A DNA stretch of 64,000 nt. Origin: Bombyx mori (taxonomy: Eukaryota > Arthropoda > Insecta > Lepidoptera > Bombycidae). The notes under the pieces are model-generated. The model was not told the DNA's origin. It saw only the letters and a list, made by a program, of their open reading frames with translations, and did no database searches. The stretch is taken from contig NC_085112.1 in NCBI RefSeq assembly GCF_030269925.1, forward strand, positions 12,401,501 to 12,465,500, given 5' to 3'. Position numbers and translations under genes: made by a program. Positions 1 to 11,202 of the stretch are shown one piece after another (the stretch's first letter is position 1; every line of letters starts with the position of its first letter).

Positions 1-2
1 GG

Positions 3-271
3 ATGACCGCCCACGCCAAGTCGGCGTTGGCGGCCGCCCGCTATGCGAGGTTTCTCCTCCGGCCGGTGTTGGCCTCCAGGTTGCCGACCAGGACTAGACT
101 CGGCATTTACAAGACGTATGTCCGTTCCCGTATCACGTACGCAGCTGCGGCCTGGTATCACCTCATCCCGCAGATCATGCGGTTGAAGTTACAGGCCCAG
201 CAGAATCTGGCTCTTCGCACGATAGTCGGAGCAGGGCGTTACGTCAGAAATGACGTAATCGCCCGGGATCT
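3..271 (+). pseudogene. LINE reverse transcriptase C-terminal fragment, upstream part
   Basis: About 90 codons of the region after the reverse transcriptase catalytic core of a non-LTR retrotransposon. The fragment has the basic, Ala/Arg-rich stretch followed by a block with IYKTYVRSRITYAAAAWY and then LQAQQNLALRTIVGAGRYVRND, typical of jockey-like elements. The gene starts before the window, so fingers, palm and endonuclease are not visible. The frame is open until it meets the poly-T of a SINE at 271. The protein resumes in another frame at about 718, so the two pieces are one gene broken by an insertion. Clade assignment is from memory of the family. Confidence 0.8.
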
Positions 272-717
272 TTTTTTTTTTTTTTTTTTTTTTTATTTCT
301 TAGATGTTTGGACGAGCTCACAGCCCACCTGGTGTTAAGTGGTTACTGGAGCCCATAGACATCTACAACGTAAATGCGCCACACACCTTGAGATATAGTT
401 CTAAGGTCTCAGTATAGTCACAACGGCTGCCCCACCCTTCAAACCGAAACGCATTACTGCTTCACGGCAGAAATAGGCGGGGCGGTGGTACCTACCCGTG
501 CGGACTCACAAGAGGTCCTACCACCAGTAATTACGCAAATTATAATTTTGCGGGTTTGATTTTCACTGCACGATGTTATTCCTTCACCGTGGAAGTCAAT
601 CGTGAACATTTGTTGAGTACGTATTTCATTAGAAAAATTGGTACCCGCCAGCGAGATTCGAACACCGTTGCACCGCTCGATACGAATGCACCGGACGTCT
701 TATCCTTTAGGCCACGA
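271..717 (-). mobile_element. Full-length Bm1-type SINE (tRNA-derived head and shared tail)
   Basis: Read on the minus strand, the element begins near 717, has a pol III A-box-like TGGCCTAAAGG (complement of 704-714) and a B-box-like GGTGTTCGAATCTC (653-666) about 40 bp further on, then the long tail found in more than twenty other places in this window, and ends in a T run at 271-294 (its poly-A). It lies inside a LINE gene, whose protein continues on both sides. Flanking DNA shares CTTTT at both ends, but the T run hides the exact target duplication. The identification as Bm1 is from memory. Confidence 0.8.
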
Positions 718-895
718 CGACTTTTATGTGGAGTCGCTCGAGGAGTTCATTCGGAGGCTAGCTCGTAATATGTACGAGCGGGCTGACGGTGGACCCCACG
801 AGCATCTCCACAATATAGCTCCCTTGCACGCCAGACCACCTGATGGTCAGGCGCTACCAAGGGAGCTACTGGAACCCCCGGCTATGGTAAGATAG
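718..895 (+). pseudogene. LINE reverse transcriptase C-terminus, downstream part
   Basis: The frame continues as YVESLEEFIRRLARNMYERA, then a His/Pro-rich tail ending LPRELLEPPAMVR and a TAG stop at 893-895. It follows naturally from the ...RNDVIARDL end of the fragment at 3-271, in a frame two positions off, with a SINE in between. The tail is typical of the C-terminus of lepidopteran jockey-like proteins. Confidence 0.75.
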
Positions 896-1287
896 TCGGC
901 TTAACCGGAGTGATATGGGAGTGCTCATAATGAGTGCCCCCATGGGACTGAGCTGTCCACACTCTTCATTTCCCCCCACACTGTTGGGGTGCCCCCCTAT
1001 GGGGACCCATTTCTATCACCCGTTTGGGTGAACCACTCCCCCTTATGGGGAGTGATTATATCGGTCCCTCCCCGCGACGGTCTTCCCCTTCTGGGGAGCC
1101 CTTAGCGGGTGAGCGCCAAAGTAGTGCCGCGGCTCCCCCTCTGACTTGTAGAGGTGGGGCCGCGGCATGGGGCCGGTGGCGGGCCCCACGGTGCTGACTG
1201 TTGTCCCGCTTTGTATATATTGTAAATAGTAGTAGTTAATAGTTAGTATTGTAGTTTAGTTTTAATTAGTTATAGTTAGTAGTTAGG

Positions 1288-1371
<84 letters not shown>
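896..1371 (+). mobile_element. LINE 3' UTR with 84-A tail
   Basis: GC-rich, C/G-homopolymer-rich DNA without an ORF follows the LINE stop codon. It passes into a T/A/G-rich stretch with repeated TAGTTA and ends in an uninterrupted run of 84 A at 1288-1371. This is the expected 3' end of the LINE above. So long a pure A tail suggests a young insertion or a tail that has expanded since. Confidence 0.75.
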
Positions 1372-1372
<1 letters not shown>

Positions 1373-1640
1373 CAGAGGACAGCAGCAGGCGCCGGGGTGA
1401 CTCCTCCGCGGGCATCAAGCCGTCGCTTAAAATCAAGCCCATCGTATTATGTTTATGTATATATTTTTGTCGATGTGGAGTGCGCCGAACGCGCATACGA
1501 ACAGCCCCCCTAATCCCGTCTTGCAACACTTCACCCCTGCCCTGTGTGGCAGGGAGCTTCGTTCCGGGCAGTGGGGTTTGCCCCGAGGCCCGTTCCGTGC
1601 CCCCGAAAGGGGGTACGACGACCCTTCTTGTCTTGTACAT
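1372..1640. other. GC-rich segment next to the LINE tail, unclassified
   Basis: The composition switches abruptly to GC-rich directly after the A tail and returns to AT-rich near 1640. It contains short inverted C/G runs and no convincing ORF. It resembles the UTR of a non-LTR element, so the LINE may have landed in an older retroelement, but no copy elsewhere in the window supports this. Confidence 0.35.
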
Positions 1641-2587
1641 AGTAAATTACAAATACATTATATATCAATACATTTATATGTATAATTAAAGAAAAGTAGT
1701 ACAACTGTAGAATGAGCCATTGAAATAAAACAAAGCTTTAACACGGAATGGAATGAAGTTAAGAGTTTTTACTTTCGACTCGAAGAAATTTCTTTGTTTC
1801 GAGAAAGCACTAAAGATCCTTATACAGCAGCACGCTATGTCAGCGTTGTCAACAATGTTGCCTTTTAAGTTATAACCGAGAGCAACTTGAGTACTGTAAA
1901 TAACAAAAGTTGTACGGACGTTTTACGAAAAAGAACTTTAGTGATTGAAACAGGCCGATTTATTTGTCTTCTTCGAAAACGTTAATAAATTATTACTAGG
2001 CATCATCAACCAAATTGATTCGTGATAAATTAAAATTTAACATTTAAAAGTTGTTTATTAAATTTATAGTTCATTGCGGCTTTGTTTTATTAAATAGATT
2101 TTTTGCGTAAAGTCGTTCATTGATACGTGTAACATAGATCCCTACTTAGAAAAGTTGGTAGTCATCTTCTGGTGTTAAGCCCCACGATATTATAATGATA
2201 GCAGTAAATAGGCCCATTAACATGTTAAGTCGGATTATGTTGCTTGTAAAAAATGTCGTATTAGCCAATAAACGCTCACCGCTAACAAGCCTCTACTGAG
2301 GTTCGCCACAACCACCGATCCGTCGTTGCCTGCATTGTTCACAACTGTTCGGTCCTCTTTGAGACAGACCAACTTACGCTGCACCTTCCGTGCTATATCG
2401 AATGTAATACTAAACTGTAGTACTATTTATTAGCTAAACGCATTATTTATTAGCCCGTTTTTCCCCTATCTAGGACGCGGGGGGCACTGTTCTGCTAATT
2501 CGAATGGTAGAGAAGTTGTTATATCGATCTAATAGAAATCGATACGTGATTTTGAGTGGGCGAAATTCACGATTAATTCTTTCTAAC
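1641..2587. other. AT-rich intergenic DNA
   Basis: No ORF, RNA gene or repeat shared with the rest of the window was recognised. Confidence 0.6.
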
Positions 2588-2900
2588 TTTTTTTTCCTAC
2601 CGATTCTAGTAACCTCGGGGGGCTATTTTAGATTCACTGAGCTAGTAGGTGAGCTTGCGGGGCTCAAACCGGGAGTGTTGCTAGTACTGGCCCTAGCAAG
2701 AGCAGTGCTTCGCAGAATCTACCACCGGATCGGAAACGCGACCCACTGAGAAGATCCGGCGAGAAACTCAGTGAGCTGTGTCCATGGGTTAATTTACTCG
2801 TCGAGCCCCTCGTCGCAAGCGACGGGTTCAGCGAGGATGGTGACCGGTGCTTGAGGTACCTAAAAGCACCGTTAATGGATCGGGAGGATTTGTCATGACG
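2588..2900 (-). mobile_element. SINE-like relic sharing a core with the jockey-like LINE 3' UTR
   Basis: A T run at about 2588-2595 marks the 3' end on the minus strand. The core at 2710-2775 (complement of ACCGGATCGGAAACGCGACC and GATCCGGCGAGAAACTCAG) is close to the 3' UTR of the jockey-like elements at 41730, 44254 and 48472, but the flanks differ. Related copies lie at 16662-16848 and 27714-27882. Confidence 0.55.
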
Positions 2901-4440
2901 TGTTTTCTTTCCAATAATCTCTCACCACTATCTTAAAATACTTTCAAAACAAGTAATATGACAAACGTCGCAATTTCTTTTAAACTTTTTATCTTTCACC
3001 AAACAAACACTAAAACTGTTACTCACCTAGTTCTTAAAAGACCGAACTCCAATCTCTACGCTCTTGAGTTGTTGGAACAGTTCATAATTTCATGTCATGA
3101 ACTTAATCTCTTAAAACGCCGTGAATTCTTAACCCACTTTTAAGTCAGAAGCCGACATAAGTAGGATCTCAGCATTAGCTTTGAAATCTTCATCGAAAAT
3201 TCTGGAAACGATTAAATTGTCTACAGATATAGAAGCAATTTCTATTTTGGTTCTATATTAATAAATAATACCTTTACTGCGTGAATATGAAGCTATATTG
3301 TATTGTTTATGGATATTTATTGTAAAGCACCCGATTTATGTGCATCTGATAGTTAATATAAATATTCTAGAATGTTCAAGACACGTATTTTTTTAGAAAA
3401 TGTTGTATCTGCCTGCGGTATTGGAATTTTCGCCATTGGCGCACGCTTGACCAGAGTACATAGAACGTTTTTCTTCTGGATCCATTAAGTCATGGACATA
3501 GTATTTGGGCTGTGAAACGATAAATTTTTCCAGGCGTTCATGGACTACTTGTCACACAGTATAGTCGTTTCATCAGAAAACTTCACAGTATCCCGTCTTC
3601 TGTGGACATTTGCATTAACATGGTGGAGTGTATGGTACCGATAGTAATCTTTCATCAACCGATTAACATTATTTGGACAATAAGCTCAAAATTCCAAGTA
3701 CTCTCGTCATACTAAGATATGATTTTAATTCAGAAATTGACATGACATGAAATACCAACCATTTGTTACTATGGATATCACAAATTTTACCTATTTATTT
3801 TTGCCAGAGTAAATGTTACGGCTATCCAGTAAATTGTTTAAAAAGGAAAAGATATAAATGTTTCGTGTCTGTGCGAATAGCGGAATTGTTTCCAAGACGA
3901 AATACAGTTTTATTGTTGAAGTTGAAATTTATGGTCGTATTAAAATTTATTACATATTTTTCTTGGTGACGGTGCCGTAAATAGTAATAGTAAGTACCGT
4001 ACTAAGTGGACTTTTCTCAATATCTTTGGTCCGGAATAAATTTGTTTCATAAAATTTCATCGGTTTATAACATTTGACTGATTTTGTAAAGAGAATTTTC
4101 TTCTTAGCTGTTTTTTTAGGCAGATGTGTGATTACGGTCTACCTGATGATGAGTGGTGATGATGAGTACTCTCCGGAGGCATTGTTTAAAGAAGACCTTG
4201 TCATAGCGTCACCAAATATTGCGGAGGAAATTTCATTTCAGAGTTTGGGGATATAAAGTTCTCAGGAAATGCATTGTGGATGAACGCAGCGTTTTCACAT
4301 AGTACGGAGTTAATCTGTTCCCGATGTTGATAAATGTTCTTTCATTAGTTCGTGTTTATTTTTTATACAAGCATTGATTGTTGAATATTGAAATAATCTC
4401 GGAACGAAATATCTCAAGATTGCCTAAAGACTATTGGGTA
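2901..4440. other. AT-rich DNA with a weak coding-like relic
   Basis: No gene was recognised. On the minus strand, roughly 3700 to 3410, two adjacent frames read as protein-like stretches (around KFSDE, then YYVHDLMDPEE) separated by a frameshift. They match no family known to me and may be chance. Confidence 0.3.
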
Positions 4441-4687
4441 TTTTTTTTTCATTGCTTTGATGGGTGGACGAGCTCACAGCCCACCTGGTGTCAAGTGGTT
4501 ACTGGAGCCCATAGACATCTACAACGTATATGCGCCACCCACCTTGAGATATAAGTTCTAAGATCTCAGTATAGTTACAACGGCTGCCCCACCCTTCAAA
4601 CCGAAACGCATTACTGCTTCACGGCAGAAATAGGCAGGGCGGTGGTACCTATTCGCGCGGACTCACAAGAGGTCTTACCACCAGTAA
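4441..4687 (-). mobile_element. Bm1-type SINE tail, 5'-truncated
   Basis: The T run at 4441 and the tail order (GACGAGCTCACAGCCCACC, CATAGACATCTACAACG, CACGGCAGAAATAGGC, CCTACC..ACCAGTAA) match the Bm1 consensus seen across the window. The tRNA-like head is absent. Confidence 0.85.
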
Positions 4688-5401
4688 TTTTTTTATTAAA
4701 GGTAAAAGTATTAAATTTTTAATAATAAATATTTTTTTTAACACATAAATTTCCGAAAAATTGCCTTTAAATTTCATTGTTCTAGTTATAATAGGAAATT
4801 ACGGCACACCGCGCTCAAGGAAAAATGTTATAAGGAAAACCAAAAAAGAAAGATATCGTGAGGAGCTATCGATTCCGTGTTTGCTTTGGAACGTCTAAAC
4901 AACAGATAAATCTCCTTGGGGTGACCTTGTTTGTAGCATCGATTCGTTAGCTAATGGCCCTCGGCTGGCTCTTATAAATCGATCAAACGTCAAGACAGAC
5001 CGGCCCACCACTTTGGCACAAGACCGCCTTTGAGGGAAACGCTGTGTTAAGTAATACATAAGATTTTATTAAACACTAAACATTATTTGAATTCGTATTC
5101 AGATATTGGTGAATTAAATGTGTCGTAAGACAAATGCTTTAGCAATACCGAATAGAAATTTATTTTCCCTGCGCTAGAGAGGATATTTAGAAGTTTAAAA
5201 TCCCTCTACGGCATGCAGTCATAAGGTATGTTGTGGATAGCAATTACCGCCACTTTGTGACATTGGCAATGCCATAGGTACATTCGCATACATGAGTTTG
5301 GAAATTTTAATATAAACGGGGACAAATCACACACGACTATATGGACCCAAAATGAGATTCTCTCTACTATATAAGAAAAAGATTAAAATACAGATATCAG
5401 T
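4688..5401. other. Intergenic DNA
   Basis: No gene or shared repeat seen. The part at 4940-5040 is less AT-rich but has no long ORF. Confidence 0.55.
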
Positions 5402-5517
5402 TATATATATATATATATATATATATTTAACATCTGTATAATTATGTATATATTTAAACATATATATATATATATATATATATGTTTAAATATATACATA
5501 ATTATACAGATGTTAAA
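5402..5517. repeat. TA microsatellite and perfect 92-nt palindrome
   Basis: A TA run (5402-5425) leads into an inverted repeat with 46-nt arms: 5426-5471 is the exact reverse complement of 5472-5517, with a TA-rich centre. Outside the arms the pairing stops (A5425 against C5518). Confidence 0.9.
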
Positions 5518-6664
5518 CACCCAGACAAAGGACAAATAATCCTGGGGGGAGGGAATCGAAGCCATGATATTCGTCCAGCAGTCAGAGGTCCTTTAAATTG
5601 CAACACCGAACCATCTATTAACATATAGATGACAACATATTTCATCATTACTTGAAAACTGTTCCGTATCGAAGACCCACTAACCTCTACGAGCAAATTA
5701 TTTCACATAAAGGCTCTCTAACAAACAATTACTCCGGATTCAATATATCTTAACCCCTGTTCGTTTGTATGGAATTATTCTGGCTACATAAATGACTGTG
5801 ATGGTTTTCTTTTTGTTTCCAACAAAACAATACCTTAATTACTTGTAGTTAGAACTCGATTTGGCATCTAATGACCTTTTTTGGTTGCACGAGTTTTCAT
5901 GTGTTCTTGTATCTAGTTGAGAGCTTTTAATATGAATTGCGATTTATTTTATTCATCAATAAAATATACCGCTTACTAAATCGATTCAAAGCAGCAAAGT
6001 TTATTTGATTAAAAGCTACACTATATTACTGTCGATCTGGTGTGAGATAGTTATGGTCGTTGTATACTTTGAAAGAATGAAGCGAAGTCTAAATTGCTTT
6101 GGTAAAACAAACCAAATCCCTAGAAATAGTACAAAATCCGAGTTAAAAAATGTATTAGCCGGCCCAAAGAATAGGAAGCCCGGTGTATTCCTATCAGGCG
6201 GTGCGATAATGCCAGGAATCAAATCGCTCTTACAAACACTTTCTAGGATAATAAGTGCCTAAAATGGGTTCTCGGGTCAAACTCACGATTGAAGTACATG
6301 TACCATCAGCCTATTTAATAGTTGGTAGGCTTTGAGATCGTCCGAGTCTAAAATTTTTTTTTTTAAATTGACTCTGTCTGTACATATAGCTTATCTAGAT
6401 ATAAATCATTTAAATGAGTTAAAAAAAAAAATTGACCACTAATTTAAGCGCATTAATAAATTTTCTTAAGGAATTCATTATAAGGAAATTTAATATCGTC
6501 TTATAGCCAATAACATTGATAATCGTTGTACCGTTAAGAATATTTTTATTAGACGTTCTGGGTAATGTTTCGGAAAGGACTTTTATTAAACACTCCGGTG
6601 ATTTACTCTGAGGGCATTTCGTCCTTTCAAGTTTTATGTTTTGATCAACATTATGTTGAGCTTT
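5518..6664. other. AT-rich intergenic DNA
   Basis: No gene or recognised repeat. An 85-codon frame at 6005-6262 has no recognisable motif and is probably a chance opening. Confidence 0.5.
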
Positions 6665-6848
6665 TATCAGATCGTTATGTTTTTTTTTTAAATCTTATTT
6701 TTATTTTCCAACGATTATAAATTATTCAAGTTACTGTTATTTTTAAGTTATTTATGAACACTTTATAGGATTTTTGTGAATACAACTAAATGAGTGCGTA
6801 GCTATAGGATCCACTGAGCGCAGCTAATTATATATATTATGTATTAAT

Positions 6849-7244
6849 GGTCACGCAGTAGTCCAAATTCGAGTATAATTAATTGAAATTATAAGGTTGA
6901 ACATTATCATGGTTCTATTGTCAAAGACTTATTATACTTCTATAATCACAGATTTTACCAAAACTACACTATAGACAAATAATATTAAAGATTAACAATA
7001 TTAGTCTATTCTCAATTTGACCACACAGACTTGGCCAATAAACAAAGAGTGTGTGTGTCAAATACATGGTCGTGTGTGTAATGTTATTTTGTTGATTTAA
7101 TGTAATATTAATGAATAATTAAAAAAAAAAAATTGGCATTCTGCACTCTTTCACTATATTCTCTATAAGTGTGGGAAATTTCATACTCCTCCGTCCACGC
7201 AATTTTCGTAAAAAGGGGTACAAAGTTTTTGCTTCTTGCTGATA
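6849..7244 (+). repeat. Unclassified repeat family X, copy 1
   Basis: Begins near GGTCACGCAGTAGTC and ends near GTACAAAGTTTTTGCTTC. It shares ordered blocks (GTCAAATACATGG, CTATAAGTGTGGGAAATTT, CATACTCCTCCG) with 7888-8519 and, inverted, with 23438-23839. There is no ORF and no clear terminal inverted repeat. Confidence 0.7.
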
Positions 7245-7887
7245 TAGAAGAAGACTGAAACATTAACTTAAATTACATTTCCGTATGTTAAACGCGAAAT
7301 CGCTGTTATGCTAACAAACTTACACACAAAAGTTTCGAACCGTTAATCAAGGCAAGAGTAAGGGTCACCTCCAAATCTTCTTGACCCCTCAACACCATTC
7401 AACGTTATCACCCTTTACTTTACTCGGACAACGTTTGGGATCGCATTAAACTGGATCCTGTTTACGAAGGGACATTTCCACATAAAGAATCCAATTAGGA
7501 GGCGACAGGTGGCTGCACAATTTGTGTTTAGTACAAAAACATGTGCAAGAGAGGTAAGGGTTAAATGCTTTGATGTCCCTTTAAGGATTTATTGCTTTCA
7601 GGCCGAAACGCGTATTTGAACGGAGATTCAAACGAGGGTTGGGAAATGACTTTATTTTCATTGAAATATTTTCGAATGGAATGATTTTGTGAATTCGAAT
7701 TATATTGAATTTCGTAATTCACATTCTGAAGTATGATTTTAGTTCTCCATGAGGTACGTTATGTTATGGTTACGTTACGACTCAATGAGGTGTTTGAAAA
7801 GTTACAAGTTCACAGCGCTTTGTCATTGGAAGCATACGAATTACGAATGTCATTTTTGAGTCGCACTGCCTAGTTTTAAATGCTAGT
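7245..7887. other. DNA between family X copies
   Basis: No gene or additional repeat seen. It is carried unchanged into the duplicate at 11599-12241. Confidence 0.5.
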
Positions 7888-8519
7888 GGTCACCCAGCGG
7901 TCGAAATTCGACCATGATTATTAATTTAAACTATAAGTTTGAGTATTATTATAGTTCTATTGTCAAAGGTTTTACTTCTATAATCAAAGATTATGCCAAG
8001 GCTACACTATAGACAAATAATATTAAAGACAGACTTTATACAATAACAAAAATCAGCTCGCTGAGTTTCTCGCCGGATCTTCTCAGCGGGTCGCGATTCC
8101 GATCCGGTAGTAGATTCATTCGCGAAGCAGCTACTCTGGAGTTGTTAGGTCTCCTTCGGAGGCGCTCGGGTAGCTGTTAGCAAATCCCACCCCTCCTGGC
8201 TGAGCTTTTGCTCGCCCACCTGTCCTGGTGAAACTGGAAAGGCCTCCGGGCCACCAGTAATCATTCAATCATAAAAAAAAAAACAATAACAAAAATTTGA
8301 CAATAAACAAAAGAGTATGCGTGAGTGTGTCAAATACATGGTAATGTGTGTAATATTTTTTAATCGATTTAATGTATTAATAATGTAAAATAAATAATTA
8401 AAATACCATCTGCACTCCTTCTCCATATTCTCTATAAGTGTGGGAAATTTATATTATTTATTTTCATACTCCTCCGTCTACGCAATTTTCGTAAAAAGAG
8501 GTACACAGTTTTTGCTTCA
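7888..8519 (+). repeat. Family X, copy 2, interrupted by a LINE tail
   Basis: Same start, middle and end blocks as copy 1. The repeat is split by a 229-bp retroelement tail at 8054-8282 flanked by a 14-bp target duplication, and the family X sequence resumes immediately after it. Confidence 0.75.
8054..8282 (+). mobile_element. Jockey-like LINE 3' end, 5'-truncated, with 14-bp target duplication
   Basis: The sequence matches the 3' UTR of the jockey-like elements at 44254 and 48472 (in the opposite orientation) and ends in an A run. ACAATAACAAAAAT is present on both sides (8040-8053 and 8283-8296), showing insertion by target-primed reverse transcription with severe 5' truncation. Confidence 0.9.
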
Positions 8520-9330
8520 CGTATTAATATTTATATAAGATGTCTAGAGTACATTCTAATTTGAGAATATTCGATGTCAGCACTGGTTCTGATATTTTTA
8601 TCCTATTAATGAAACGAAATCTGAGTTAGGGACCTAAAAGAAATAAATAAAAAAAAACGCCTGATTCTCTATATTAATTTAATAATATATTTTTGCCCAT
8701 TCCTCAAAATCAAACCTGAAGGGATATGAAAACATAATATATTTTCGTAGCCTTCGCGATTCTAAGAAGAACGCCTTTAATTTTGATGAAAGCGAAAACG
8801 ATATCAAGCGTTTGCGAATTTTCATCTGGAATCTTCCATGTTTTTTCGATCTCGAATTTTTCTCTTTGTAGTCATTTTTATGTAATTTCCGTGGCTTTTC
8901 TGTAGGATATCATCAAAAAGGTCAAAAATATTTAACTACCCTCGTAGTTCTGGTATATTCAGGATTCAAATTGTAAATTCAAGCAATTAATACATTTTAA
9001 GTCTTTCATTTTTATAAGTTCCACTTACTCTTCCACTAGCTTTCACTCAATTCAGAAGTTAAGCTTACTTATTAATTTATCTTAATTATGTTTTATTCTC
9101 TAATTAAAATTTATAACTAAAACCTTACCCAAAATCAAAACGCACATATATTAATTTGTTTTCCACATTCACTGAGCAGGAAGTCGACAAACTCTGAAAG
9201 TATTTTCCGTTGGATCGAGGAATAATATCGTTGTTTTCGAAAACTCTCTCTCCAAGCGAGATGTGGAATTTTGATTTTGTCTTTCTCAGTAAAACTGAAT
9301 GACTTGTGATTTTAATGTCTCTACATTTTA
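8520..9330. other. AT-rich DNA in duplication copy A
   Basis: No gene seen. Bases 8735-8776 are the counterpart of the 42-bp block that reappears as filler at 13943-13984. Confidence 0.5.
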
Positions 9331-9577
9331 TTTTTATTTTTTTATTGCTTAGATGGATGGACGAGCTCACAACCCACCTGGTGTTAAGTGGTTACTGGAG
9401 CCCATGGACATCTACAACGTAAATGCGCCACCCACCTCGAGATATAAGTTCTAAGATCTCAGTATAGTTACAATGGCTACCCCATCCTTCGAACCGAAAC
9501 GCATTACTGCTTTACGGCGGAAATAGGCGGGGTGGTGGTACCTATCCGTGCGGACTCCCAAGAGGTCCTACCACCAC
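9331..9577 (-). mobile_element. Bm1-type SINE tail
   Basis: 5'-truncated copy with the T run near 9331-9343 and the usual tail blocks up to CCTACCACCA. It is duplicated at 13685-13931. Confidence 0.85.
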
Positions 9578-9636
9578 ATACATTTTCGGATTTCCCTTAG
9601 AATAATGTGGCTTCATAACAATTATTTTATTGAATA

Positions 9637-9927
9637 CTAGCTGACCCGGCAGACTTCGTAGTGCCTCAACCGATAAATAAAAGACCTAAACTTTTGTATA
9701 AAATAAACTTAAAACAAACAAAAGGAATCCGTCCGACGGGGGACACATCAAAGGAAAAACAAAATTGTTCTTTTTATTTAATTCCGAGCATATTCATATT
9801 TATCTATCCTTTTAAACCTTCCCTGGAATTCCACAAATAATTCAAGACCAAAATTAGCCAAATCGGTTCAGCCGTTCTCGAGTTTTAGCGAGACTAACGA
9901 ACAGCAATTCATTTTTATATATATAGA
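9637..9927 (-). mobile_element. Non-autonomous Helitron (CTAG-ended)
   Basis: On the minus strand it starts TCTATATATATAAAAATG after an A and ends GGGTCAGCTAG before a T, the A|TC...CTRR|T signature of Helitrons. It contains the AAAACTCGAGAACGGCTG motif also present in the copy at 28231-28529. No Rep/helicase gene is present, so movement would need an autonomous partner. Confidence 0.75.
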
Positions 9928-10539
9928 TATTGCAATAGTTCGACGTAATTTGTCTTCCGAGTGTAAGAAGTTTATCGGAGAATGGGCAGCAACACTCTCT
10001 GATTACATTAGCATATTACATTACAACCATTACATTGGACGTAATACATTGCAAGTTGACATTGCTAGCCCGGGTAGTTACCTCTATTCTGCTTGTTTGG
10101 TGACGAAGTACTTGTATGTTGTAGTATGTACGATTTTTTTATTTGGACGATGTCCATGGATGGCTATTTCGAAACTTTATTTTTCAGCGCAGACATGGAC
10201 ATTCAATCTGAATTGATGAAGGATTGCTTAATGAATTATGAATTAAGCCAATCAAAAATTTATACGTTTTCTTTAATTAGTTAATTTGTCGAAAGTGTAA
10301 TTTAAAAGAAACTCAAGTATGCAGAGTGCGCTACAAGTAATGAATTATATAAAGCTTGAATATAATTAGTTTATTGCGCAGACAAGTTCAATGTTCACTG
10401 GATGGCGTAGTCACCTTCATTTGTATACATTACGTTGTAGCTACTCACCTTGAGAGACGAATTTGATAATACAATGCAGTACTCCAAAACAAAAAAAAAC
10501 ATACGTTGAAGATAATAGTAAAAATTTTAATTCTAGCGC
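9928..10539. other. Intergenic DNA in duplication copy A
   Basis: Open frames of 60-90 codons occur here and recur in copy B, but show no family motif. They are not annotated as genes. Confidence 0.45.
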
Positions 10540-10740
10540 GCCGTTCAGGAGTGACATCATAAGATCCATACTACCTGGAGCCTCTACGCTCATCCACAGT
10601 GCGTTTCCAGAGATATTTTTTGCCACGTACCATCCGGCTATGGAATGAGCTCCCCTGGCATTGCTGACGTCCATGAGCGACGGTAACCACTCATCATTAG
10701 GTGGGCCGTATGCTCGTCTGCCTATACGGCAATAAAAAAA
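10540..10740 (+). mobile_element. CR1-like LINE 3' end with internal deletion
   Basis: The sequence matches the sense strand of the gene fragment at 35316-35666 up to ATGGAATGAGCTCCCCT, then jumps to TGGCATTGCTGACGTCC in the 3' part and ends in GGCAATAAAAA. The joint lies where both partners carry CCCCT, so about 100 bp were lost at a short repeat. Confidence 0.7.
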
Positions 10741-10753
10741 AAATAGCGACCAG

Positions 10754-11017
10754 TTTTTTTTTATTGCTTAGATGGGCGGACGAGCTCACAGCCCACCTGG
10801 TGTTAAGTGGTAACTGAATTCTATAGACATCTAGAACGTAAATGCGCCACCCACCTTGATATAAGTTCTAAGGTCTCAAGTATAGTTACAACGGCTGCCC
10901 CACCCTTCAAATCGAAGCGCATTACTGCTTCACGATAGAAATAGGCGGGGCGGTGGTACCTACCCGTGCGGACTCACAAGAGGTCCTACCACCAGTAATT
11001 ACGCAAATTATAATTTT
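10754..11017 (-). mobile_element. Bm1-type SINE, 5'-truncated
   Basis: The T run at 10754 follows directly on the CR1-like tail. The element extends a little past the usual CCACCAGTAA into TTACGCAAATTATAATTTT, as in the full-length copy at 271-717, and then hits the duplication joint. Confidence 0.85.
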
Positions 11018-11202
11018 ATATCAGATCGTTATGTTTTTTTTTTAAATCTTATTTTTATTTTCCAACGATTATAAATTATTCAAGTTACTGTTATTTTTAA
11101 GTTATTTATGAACACTTTATAGGATTTTTGTGAATACAACTAAATGAGTGCGTAGCTATAGGATCCACTGAGCGCAGCTAATTATATATATTATGTATTA
11201 AT

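Larger units (their letters stand above)
6665..11017 (+). repeat. Tandem duplication, copy A
   Basis: This 4.35-kb unit is repeated head to tail at 11019-15389. The offset is 4354 up to about 9588 and 4372 afterwards. By eye only three or so single-base differences separate the copies (near 7615, 9208 and 10435), apart from one replaced block. The unit holds two family X repeats, a jockey-like tail, two Bm1 tails, a Helitron and a CR1-like fragment. It carries no gene. Confidence 0.95.

Noticed and set aside
653..714. A tRNA gene on the minus strand
   Set aside because: The A and B boxes belong to the SINE head; no cloverleaf with matching acceptor stem is seen.
1266..1640. 124-codon minus frame with a poly-Phe run
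   Set aside because: It is produced by reading through the 84-A tail of the LINE.
9950..10284. Overlapping ORFs repeated at 14322-14656
   Set aside because: Recurrence is explained by the tandem duplication, not by selection; no motif is present.
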